From Lewinellaceae bacterium (GTDB lineage Bacteria; Bacteroidota; Bacteroidia; Chitinophagales; Saprospiraceae), in NCBI GenBank assembly GCA_020636275.1, contig JACJYD010000001.1, positions 1,812,001 to 1,876,000 of the forward strand: 64,000 nucleotides of DNA. Reading direction: 5' to 3'. A program made the translations under genes and the position numbers. The notes under the pieces are model-generated. The model was not told the DNA's origin, made no database searches, and saw nothing but the letters and a program-made list of their open reading frames with translations. Shown in pieces: positions 8,019 through 14,593 of the stretch (the stretch's first letter is position 1; each line of letters begins with the position of its first letter).

Positions 8019-9455
8019 ATGGTTAGGGACCATGCTACCGTTTGGGATAGCTGTCTTCAGACTATCCGGAAGAACGTAAATTCGCAAAGTTTTAAAACTT
8101 GGTTTGAACCCATCAGGCCTGTACGGCTCGTGGAGAATGCCCTCACCATACAAGTGCCCAACAAGTTCTTTTATGAATGGTTGGAGGAACACTACGTGGC
8201 CCTCCTGAAGATGACCATCCGCAAGGAACTGGGCGATAAAGGACGTCTGGAATACCAGATCCTGATGAACCAGATGGAGGAGCAACGCCGCGCCAAGCAA
8301 CCTGCCCTGAGCAATTCCGGGGGCAATGGTCATCCGGACGGTCTGACGCCGGGCATGGTCGATGCCCAATACATCAAAAACCCATTCGTCATACCCGGGA
8401 TCAAAAAGATCAAGGTCGATCCCCAACTCAATCCGAGCTATACTCTCGAAACCTTTATCGAAGGCGACTGCAACCGCCTGGCCCGCTCGGCCGGCATCGC
8501 CGTAGCCCGCAATCCGGGCGGCACGGCCTTTAACCCGCTCATCATCTTCGGGGATGTGGGACTGGGCAAAACCCACCTCGCACATGCCATCGGCTCGGAA
8601 GTGCTGCAACGGTACCCCGAAAAGCAGGTGCTCTACGTCTCGTCTGATAAATTCACCAATCAGATCATCGAGTCGATCCGCAATAACGCCGTCAGCGATT
8701 TCGTAAACTTTTACCAGTTGGCCGATGTGCTCATCGTCGACGATATCCAGTTCCTGGCCAATAAACTCAAGACACAAGAGATCTTTTTCAACATATTCAA
8801 CCAGCTCCACCAACATGGAAAGCAGATCGTCCTTACCTCCGACCGGCCGCCCAAGGACCTGGAAGGGATCGAGGAACGACTCATTTCCCGCTTCAAATGG
8901 GGCCTATCCGCAGACTTACAGGTACCAGATTTTGAAACCCGCATGGCCATCCTCGAAGCCCGCATGGGCCGCGAGGGCGTCGACCTGCCGCAAAGCGTGT
9001 TGGAATTTATTTGCTATAATATCCGCAATAATATCCGCGAACTGGAAGGTGTGCTCATCTCGATGGTGGCCCAATCGTCCCTCAACCGCCGCGAGATCGA
9101 TCTCGACCTGGCCAAAGAAGTGGTCAAGAACTTCGTTACGGAGATCAACAAGGAGATCACCATCGAATTCATCCAGCAACTGGTGGCCGATCACTTCAGC
9201 GTACCCGTCGATAAACTCGCCGGCGAAACCCGCAAGCGCCAGATCGTCATCGCCCGGCAGCTGTCCATGTACCTGGCCAAGAACCTGACCGACAAATCGC
9301 TCAAAGCCATCGGCGAGCGCTTCGGCGGCCGCGACCACAGCACCGTCATCTACTCCTGCAAAACCGTGCAGGACCTCCTCGATACGGATATGATCTTCAA
9401 GGAAACCGTGGCGGAACTGGAGAAGAAGATTCGGTTGTCGCTAAACGAGAAATAG
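8019..9455 (+). CDS. dnaA: Chromosomal replication initiator DnaA
   Basis: DnaA is the AAA+ initiator that binds DnaA boxes and melts the replication origin. The four-domain layout is visible. Domain I is at about residues 1-85, followed by a short linker. The AAA+ core has the P-loop GDVGLGKTHLAHA (about 178-190) and Walker B VLIVDDIQFL (about 236-245). The C-terminal DNA-binding domain has the signature GGRDHSTVIYSC (about 433-444). The start at 8019 gives a normal family N-terminus (MVRDHATVWDSC); a GGAG lies very close to it. Neither dnaN nor recF is adjacent, which is common in Bacteroidota. Confidence 0.98.
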   Translation: MVRDHATVWDSCLQTIRKNVNSQSFKTWFEPIRPVRLVENALTIQVPNKFFYEWLEEHYVALLKMTIRKELGDKGRLEYQILMNQMEEQRRAKQPALSNSGGNGHPDGLTPGMVDAQYIKNPFVIPGIKKIKVDPQLNPSYTLETFIEGDCNRLARSAGIAVARNPGGTAFNPLIIFGDVGLGKTHLAHAIGSEVLQRYPEKQVLYVSSDKFTNQIIESIRNNAVSDFVNFYQLADVLIVDDIQFLANKLKTQEIFFNIFNQLHQHGKQIVLTSDRPPKDLEGIEERLISRFKWGLSADLQVPDFETRMAILEARMGREGVDLPQSVLEFICYNIRNNIRELEGVLISMVAQSSLNRREIDLDLAKEVVKNFVTEINKEITIEFIQQLVADHFSVPVDKLAGETRKRQIVIARQLSMYLAKNLTDKSLKAIGERFGGRDHSTVIYSCKTVQDLLDTDMIFKETVAELEKKIRLSLNEK

Positions 9456-9456
9456 T

Positions 9457-9524
9457 GGAGGGAGCAGGGAGCAGGGAGCAGGGTAAATATCCCTCCTCCC
9501 TGCTCCCTCCTCCCTGTTCCCTCC
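9457..9524. repeat. Long purine/pyrimidine inverted repeat
   Basis: Starting two bases after the dnaA stop, a run of GGGAGCA units forms the left arm. A complementary CCCTCC/TCCCTGC run forms the right arm, and they pair with about two mismatches around a short TAAATAT loop. The element may end dnaA transcription or may be a dispersed intergenic repeat. It lacks a T-tail. Confidence 0.7.
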
Positions 9525-9580
9525 CAAATAAACCTTCCCTCCATTTTAGGTGTTACCCTTACCTAAAAGCACCCATCATC

Positions 9581-10834
9581 ATGTCGTTCCGAGCTTTGGC
9601 CTTTATGGCCGTTTTCCTGACCACCATTTTTCTTCTCGATCTCTACGTCTTTCAGGGCGTCCGGTCACTGACGGCTACGCTACAGAGCGTGGTGACCCGC
9701 AGGGCCGTACGCTGGGGGTACTGGATCGTGAGCATTGGGCTGCCCGCGATGGTGTTTCTGGGCATGTTTACCATGGATCGCTCCAAAGGTTTTCCTCCCT
9801 TGCTGACCTGGTCGGCCAGTTTGTTTATCAGCTTGTTCGTCACCAAGATCGTCTTCGTGGCCGTATTGATGGGGGAGGACGTCGTACGCCTCGTGGAGGG
9901 CGTTGTCAAGCGGATCCAGGGAACACCGGAACAAACGCCTTTCATGCCCGACCGCCGGAAGTTCGTCAGTCAGCTGGCGCTCGGCCTGGCCGCCATCCCG
10001 TTCACTTCTTTTCTCTACGGCATCACCAAGGGGAAATACCACTATAAAGTGCACCGGCATACGCTCTATTTCAAAGACCTGCCCGAGGCCTTCGACGGCT
10101 TCACCATCACGCAGATCTCGGACGTGCACTCCGGCAGCTTCGACGATCCGGAGGCCGTGCAGCGCGGCGTAGATCTGGCCAATGACCAGCGATCCGACCT
10201 GTTCCTGTTCACCGGTGATCTGGTCAACAACCAGGCCACCGAGTTCGAGCCGTACCAGGAGATGTTCAAGAAGATCAGCGCCCCCTATGGGAAATTCTCC
10301 ATTCTCGGCAACCACGACTACGGCGACTACGTGCCCTGGCCTTCTCCCGAAGCCAAGGAAGCCAATATGCAACGCCTGTATAAATACCACGCCGACGCCG
10401 GTTTCCGCCTCCTGCGCGATGAACACGTGGTGCTCGAAAAAGACGGCCAACAGCTCGCTCTGCTCGGGGTAGAGAACTGGGGCCTTGGCTTCGGCGAGCG
10501 CGGTGACCTGAAGAAAGCCGCCCAGGGCTTGCCGCAAGACACTTTCAAGATCCTGATGTCGCACGACCCTTCCCATTTCGACGCGCAGGTCAAGACCTTC
10601 CCCAATCCGATCCACCTCACGCTCTCCGGCCATACCCACGGCATGCAGATGGGGGTGGAGATACCCGGTTTCCGTTGGAGTCCGATCAAGTACCGCTACC
10701 CCAAGTGGGCCGGGGTGTATGAAGATGCCGGCAAGATCCTGCACATCAACCGCGGGTTCGGCTTCCTCGGGTTTTCGGGCCGGGTGGGGATCTGGCCGGA
10801 GGTTACGGTGCTGGAGTTGAGGAGGAGGGGGTAG
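9581..10834 (+). CDS. Membrane-anchored metallophosphoesterase
   Basis: A 417-residue protein with several N-terminal hydrophobic segments (about residues 1-115) and a calcineurin-like phosphoesterase domain in the C-terminal half. The metal-binding motifs appear in order: ISDVHSG, GDLVNN, GNHDYGDY, SHDPSHFD and SGHTHGMQ. The family includes the YkuE/YaeI-like membrane phosphoesterases; the substrate is unknown. The frame is open back to 9455, but the upstream part translates the low-complexity repeat, so I start at the ATG at 9581, which gives a membrane-segment N-terminus (MSFRALAFMAVFLTT). Confidence 0.92.
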   Translation: MSFRALAFMAVFLTTIFLLDLYVFQGVRSLTATLQSVVTRRAVRWGYWIVSIGLPAMVFLGMFTMDRSKGFPPLLTWSASLFISLFVTKIVFVAVLMGEDVVRLVEGVVKRIQGTPEQTPFMPDRRKFVSQLALGLAAIPFTSFLYGITKGKYHYKVHRHTLYFKDLPEAFDGFTITQISDVHSGSFDDPEAVQRGVDLANDQRSDLFLFTGDLVNNQATEFEPYQEMFKKISAPYGKFSILGNHDYGDYVPWPSPEAKEANMQRLYKYHADAGFRLLRDEHVVLEKDGQQLALLGVENWGLGFGERGDLKKAAQGLPQDTFKILMSHDPSHFDAQVKTFPNPIHLTLSGHTHGMQMGVEIPGFRWSPIKYRYPKWAGVYEDAGKILHINRGFGFLGFSGRVGIWPEVTVLELRRRG

Positions 10835-11161
10835 TTTTTAGTTTTTAGTTTTCAGGTTAGCTCTGGTCCGAGTGGCGTCTCCGGCAGGGACATTCGGGAG
10901 CGCAAGGCTTTTTGTCTGAATTAAAATTTTCAGAATTGGAGAATTTTCAGAATTTCCGGACTCAGTGCTTGGTATTGATTTTGAGCTTATTGCATTAGCT
11001 TTGAGTGGCTTCCTCTTTAGTTCCCCCTTCGGAGGGGGACGGCCGCAGGCCCGGGGGAGGAAAAGACCTGCAGCTACTCTGAAATGTTCAAGTCCCCCCA
11101 CCTCCGGTTTTTTGCGAAAAAAAACTATTTTTGACCAACGCATAAAACCTGCATCTCCCGC
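10835..11161. other. Intergenic region before the TIR-FGE gene
   Basis: No supportable gene. The stretch contains short repeats such as TTTTCAGAATT and a GC-rich hairpin (CCCCCTTCGGAGGGGG, about 11025-11040) of the kind scattered between Bacteroidota genes. The promoter of the downstream gene is presumably in the AT-rich last 70 bases. A minus-strand open frame (10838-11425) crosses into the TIR gene and has no recognisable domain. Confidence 0.4.
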
Positions 11162-12493
11162 ATGCCCGCTGAACCGTTGAAAGTCTTTATCTGTTATGCT
11201 CGTGAAGATCGCGACCCGCTCGAAAAGCTGATGGGGCATCTGGCTGTATTCGAACGAAATGACGCCGTACAGTTTTGGTACGACAAAGAAATTACCGGCG
11301 GAAAAGACTGGGATGAGACCATCCGTTTCAACCTGAAATCGGCTGACATCGTACTGCTGCTTATCAGTCCCGATTTTTTCCGATCCGATTATATCCATTC
11401 GGTAGAACTTTCCGAAGCGCTTCAACGAGATAAGGATAAGGAGGCCGTGGTGGTGCCGGTCATCTTACGGAAATGTCTATGGTACAAAGATCCGCGGATT
11501 TCCCGCTTACAAGCTTTGCCCTCAGAAGCTAACCCGGTCTTTGACAAAAAATACTGGTCCGATGCGGAAGACGGTTTTTTCGATGTAGCCGAGGGTTTCG
11601 ACCGTTTGTTGGAAGATCCAGATACCAAAGAGCGGCAGAGGCGGAAACGGTTTAGGGAACATGTGAAGGATATGGTCCTCATCCCTGGCGGCACCTTCAC
11701 CATGGGCGATGTGATGGGCGATAAAGAGTGGGATGACGAACTCCCTCTCCACGAAGTGACCCTCGACAGCTTCCGCATGGGCCGTTTCGCGGTGACTTTC
11801 GATGAATACGACGCCTTTTGCGAAGCGACCAAGAGGGAAAAACCAAAAGATGAAGGTTGGGGCCGCGGCCGCCGGCCGGTGATCAACGTGAGCTGGTACG
11901 ATGCGGTGGAATACTGCAACTGGCTGAGCGAGATTTGGGACTTGGAACCCGCATACACGATCGATAAGAACAAGCAGGATCCAAACAACACCAGCGACAA
12001 CGACAAACAAAAATGGCTGGTGACATTCAACCCCAAAGCCTGGGGCTACCGCCTGCCCACGGAAGCTCAGTGGGAGTATGCTGCCCGGCAGGGCGGAAAG
12101 AAGGTGCGCTTCGGGAATGACAAGGATGTGGCTGACCCGAAGGAGATCAATTTCGATGGGAGTAAGGATTATAAAAAGCCGTATTCGCAGGTTGGCGAAT
12201 ACCGGGAACAGACCCTACCCGTGGGCAGTCTGAACAGCCCCAATGAGTTGGGACTCCACGACATGAGCGGCAATGTGTGGGAATGGTGCTGGGACTGGTT
12301 TGGGAATTATAGCTCCGATGCTCAGACCGATCCGACAGGCCCCCTTGGGGGCTCGGACCGCGTGGCCCGCGGCGGCAGCTGGTACGGCGGCCCGCGGGAC
12401 TGCCGCGTCGCGGCCCGCGACGGCGACGATGCGACGAACCGCTACTACAACCTGGGTTTCCGTCTGGTTCTCCCCCCAGGATCATCGGAGTAG
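11162..12493 (+). CDS. TIR-FGE protein, first target of the retroelement
   Basis: This 443-residue protein has two domains. Residues of about 5-150 form a TIR domain (KVFICYAREDRDPLEKL, then SADIVLLLISPDFFRSDY, with the conserved Glu of SVELSEAL). Bacterial TIR domains often hydrolyse NAD in immune signalling, and I infer an effector role. Residues of about 170-440 form a formylglycine-generating-enzyme/C-type-lectin-fold domain (MVLIPGGTFTMGD, LPTEAQWEYAARQ, SGNVWEWCWDWFG). Its last 44 residues are a DGR variable repeat (12348-12479). The variable residues (mostly template Asn codons now coding Asp, Ala, Gly and Tyr) map to the ligand-binding face in known DGR proteins of this fold. There is no signal peptide, so it is cytoplasmic. 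The HRDC and RT genes lie downstream on the same strand. Confidence 0.93.
   Translation: MPAEPLKVFICYAREDRDPLEKLMGHLAVFERNDAVQFWYDKEITGGKDWDETIRFNLKSADIVLLLISPDFFRSDYIHSVELSEALQRDKDKEAVVVPVILRKCLWYKDPRISRLQALPSEANPVFDKKYWSDAEDGFFDVAEGFDRLLEDPDTKERQRRKRFREHVKDMVLIPGGTFTMGDVMGDKEWDDELPLHEVTLDSFRMGRFAVTFDEYDAFCEATKREKPKDEGWGRGRRPVINVSWYDAVEYCNWLSEIWDLEPAYTIDKNKQDPNNTSDNDKQKWLVTFNPKAWGYRLPTEAQWEYAARQGGKKVRFGNDKDVADPKEINFDGSKDYKKPYSQVGEYREQTLPVGSLNSPNELGLHDMSGNVWEWCWDWFGNYSSDAQTDPTGPLGGSDRVARGGSWYGGPRDCRVAARDGDDATNRYYNLGFRLVLPPGSSE
12348..12479 (+). repeat. DGR variable repeat 1 (VR1)
   Basis: This 132-base copy of the template repeat at 14230-14361 lies at the 3' end of the TIR-FGE gene. I counted 18 differences over the core and every one is at a template adenine (changed to G, C or T). 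No change falls at a C, G or T. The last 28 bases (CTGGGTTTCCGTCTGGTTCT plus CCCCCCAG) are unchanged and act as the fixed 3' homology region. Confidence 0.97.
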
Positions 12494-12516
12494 CGAATCC
12501 GGGTTTTCCTGTGAGC
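12483..12516. repeat. Left arm of an inverted repeat bracketing the DGR cassette
   Basis: CATCGGAGTAGCGAATCCGG continuing to TTTTCCTGTGAGC matches, in reverse complement, the 30 bases at 14361-14390 directly downstream of the template repeat, with about four small differences. The pair flanks the HRDC, RT and TR genes. Confidence 0.7.
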
Positions 12517-12767
12517 CCCCTCCTAACCTCCCCCGAGGGAGGAAAGGAGGCGACGCACCGCAACGGAACGGAGCAAGGAGGCGGAGGGACGGAGCCGACC
12601 AGCGGAGTGGAGGAGCGGTGCGGAGTTGTCTGAACTGTGATTATTTTGATTCCTGTGATTGCCTTGATTGGGAAGCATGAGATCGTGGGTTTTTCCTCCC
12701 TATCACAAAAATCAAATATATCACAAAAATCAAAGTTCAGAATGTTCGGCGTCATCTTAATGTAACC

Positions 12768-13205
12768 ATGCAGATAATACTATTCACCATCCCCCTCCTC
12801 GGCGGCGAGGCTGTGAATGAGGAGATGAACGCTTTCCTGCGGTCGAAGAAGATCGTGCAGATCGAGAACAAGCTGGTGGGGAAGGGGAAGGGGGCGTTTT
12901 GGAGTTTTTGCATCAAATACACCGACGACGAAGCCGGGCGGCAACGGGAGCGGGTGGATTACCGGGAGGTGCTCGATCCGGAGAGTTTCAAACGCTTTGC
13001 CGCCATGCGGGAGATCCGCCGGAGGCTGGCGCGGGAGGAGTCGATACCGGCGTATGCCATTTTTACCGACGAAGAGCTGGCGGAGCTGGCAAAGATCGAA
13101 GACATTACCACAAGCAAGATGCAACAGGTAAGGGGTATTGGAGAAAAGAAAGTGGAGCGGTACGGGCATCATTTCATTACCAGCATTGCGGATGAGAAGA
13201 GCTAA
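12768..13205 (+). CDS. HRDC-type accessory protein of the diversity-generating retroelement
   Basis: This 145-residue protein opens with FTIPLLGGEAVNEEMNAFLR and has a C-terminal HRDC-like helical domain (about residues 70-140; IFTDEELAELAKIEDIT and VRGIGEKKVERYG). HRDC proteins replace or accompany Avd as accessory factors in many DGRs and probably bind the reverse transcriptase or template RNA. The gene overlaps the RT gene by 14 bases, which supports translational coupling. It is separated from the TIR-FGE gene by 274 bases that contain no gene. They hold GC-rich repeats and the tandem ATCACAAAAATCAAA motif at about 12704-12734. Confidence 0.9.
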   Translation: MQIILFTIPLLGGEAVNEEMNAFLRSKKIVQIENKLVGKGKGAFWSFCIKYTDDEAGRQRERVDYREVLDPESFKRFAAMREIRRRLAREESIPAYAIFTDEELAELAKIEDITTSKMQQVRGIGEKKVERYGHHFITSIADEKS

Positions 13206-14175
13206 TCACCTCCTGCCGAAAATCATTGATCCGGACAACCTGAGGCTGGCCAGTTGGAAAGCGGCCAAGGGGAAGCGCTGGGCTCAGGAAGTGCTGGCGT
13301 ACCAGGCCTGTTTGGAGGAAAACCTGGCCCTGCTGCGGCAGCAGATCAGAAGCGGGCTCATCGACGTGGGCAACTACCGGTATTTTACGATCTACGAACC
13401 CAAGGAGCGCAAGATTTGCGCCAGCGCCTTCCGCGAGCAGGTGTTGCACCACTCGCTCATGAACGTGTGCCATGAATTCTTCGACCGCGCCCTGATATCC
13501 GACAGCTACGCCAGCCGGAAGGGGAAGGGAACCTATGCGGCCATCGATCGTGCCAAGGTCTTTACTCGCGAATTCGAGTGGTACCTGAAACTGGATGTGC
13601 GCAAGTTTTTTGAAAGCATTCACCACGAGGTCTTGAAAGATCAACTGGCGAAGCTTTTCAAGGAAAAGCGTCTGCTGGAGATCTTCGGTAAGATCATCGA
13701 CAGCTACGAGACCCTCCCCAACCGTGGGGTGCCTATCGGCAACCTGACCAGCCAGTATTTTGCCAATCATTACCTTTCAGGGCTCGACCATTTCATCAAA
13801 GAACAACTCGGCATCAGGGCCTATGTGCGCTACATGGACGATCTGGTCTTGTGGCACGAAGACAAGTCTGTGCTAAAATCGGCAAAAGAGCGCATAGAGG
13901 CTTTTGTCGTAAGCAATCTGCTGTGTGAGCTCAAGCCCGAAGCGCTCAACCGCACCCGGTTGGGCGTGCCGTTTTTGGGATACCGGATCTTCCCGCACCA
14001 CGTCTGGTTGTTGCACCAGAGCAAGGTGCGGTTTGCGCGAAAAATGCGCTATATTCAGGAGCAATACGATACGGGCGCCTGGAGCGAAGAGAAGTGCGCG
14101 TTGCACGCGCGCCCGCTGATCGCTTTCACCGAGCATGCGGATGCAAAGGCATTTCGCCGAAAAGTACTATCATAA
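13192..14175 (+). CDS. DGR reverse transcriptase
   Basis: A 327-residue retron/DGR-type reverse transcriptase. It has the catalytic YMDD box (RYMDDLVLWH, about residues 213-222), the upstream LDVRKFFESI motif with the first catalytic Asp, and PNRGVPIGNLTSQYFAN, the conserved template-primer region. It copies the template repeat RNA with errors at adenines and passes the cDNA to the variable repeats. I use the ATG at 13192, which overlaps the HRDC stop. The frame is open back to 13138, but those codons are the HRDC gene read in another frame. The stop codon lies inside a 13-bp inverted repeat. The template repeat begins 54 bases downstream. Confidence 0.97.
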   Translation: MRRANHLLPKIIDPDNLRLASWKAAKGKRWAQEVLAYQACLEENLALLRQQIRSGLIDVGNYRYFTIYEPKERKICASAFREQVLHHSLMNVCHEFFDRALISDSYASRKGKGTYAAIDRAKVFTREFEWYLKLDVRKFFESIHHEVLKDQLAKLFKEKRLLEIFGKIIDSYETLPNRGVPIGNLTSQYFANHYLSGLDHFIKEQLGIRAYVRYMDDLVLWHEDKSVLKSAKERIEAFVVSNLLCELKPEALNRTRLGVPFLGYRIFPHHVWLLHQSKVRFARKMRYIQEQYDTGAWSEEKCALHARPLIAFTEHADAKAFRRKVLS

Positions 14176-14205
14176 AACAGGGATTGAAGATTCCTGTTTT
14201 ATGAT
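14169..14205. repeat. Perfect 13-bp inverted repeat at the RT stop
   Basis: ATCATAAAACAGG pairs exactly with CCTGTTTTATGAT around an 11-base loop. The RT stop codon is in the left arm. AATTTTT follows, so it could terminate the RT message or form the 5' boundary of the template RNA. Confidence 0.8.
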
Positions 14206-14229
14206 AATTTTTCACGGTCGATCATCATA

Positions 14230-14361
14230 GGGGCTCGAACCGCGTGAACCGCGGCGGCAGCTGGAACAACAACCCGCAGAACTGCCGCGTCGCGAACCGC
14301 AACAACGACAATGCGACGAACCGCAACAACAACCTGGGTTTCCGTCTGGTTCTCCCCCCAG
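14230..14361 (+). repeat. DGR template repeat (TR)
   Basis: Template for both variable repeats. Its core is rich in AAC codons when read in the target frame, with 32 adenines available for mutagenesis between 14238 and 14333. It shares every non-adenine core base with VR1 (12348-12479) and VR2 (21460-21588). It lies just downstream of the RT gene, a usual DGR layout. An open frame across it (14244-14471) is a by-product and not a gene. Confidence 0.97.
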
Positions 14362-14390
14362 CTCACAGGAAAGCCGGATCGCTTCCGATG
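14361..14390. repeat. Right arm of the inverted repeat bracketing the DGR cassette
   Basis: GCTCACAGGAAAGCCGGATC plus GCTTCCGATG is the inverted partner of the VR1 downstream flank at 12483-12516. It starts at the last base of the template repeat. Confidence 0.7.
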
Positions 14391-14408
14391 AACAGATGGT
14401 TGTCCTGT

Positions 14409-14424
14409 TCCCGATGCATCGGGA
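14409..14424. repeat. 16-bp perfect palindrome downstream of the template repeat
   Basis: TCCCGATGCATCGGGA is followed by CAAAAA. The same TCCCGAT/ATCGGGA arms occur in the tRNA-Pro pseudogene at 24068-24086. The rest of the 14391-14593 region contains no gene I can support. Confidence 0.6.
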
Positions 14425-14593
14425 CAAAAAGGCGGTCCCGTTGGGATTGCTTGGGGCGGCGGTATTGGTAGCGCACAGGAAGGTAAGACGCGAAGGTTTC
14501 GTCGCCCCAGATTTTTTGGCTGCTTTCCGAATTTATCTTATTTTAACAACTTGTTTATTTGTTACTAATCGATAAATATGCAATTGCCCTTCG

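Noticed and set aside
9680..10744. 354-codon minus-strand frame across the phosphoesterase
   Set aside because: Antisense to a gene with clear metallophosphoesterase motifs; no homology visible.
10838..11425. 195-codon minus-strand frame upstream of the TIR gene
   Set aside because: It overlaps the TIR coding region by more than 260 bases and has no recognisable domain or signal.
14244..14471. 75-codon frame across the template repeat
   Set aside because: It is the template read in the target frame (an Asn-rich peptide) and is the by-product of an RNA element.
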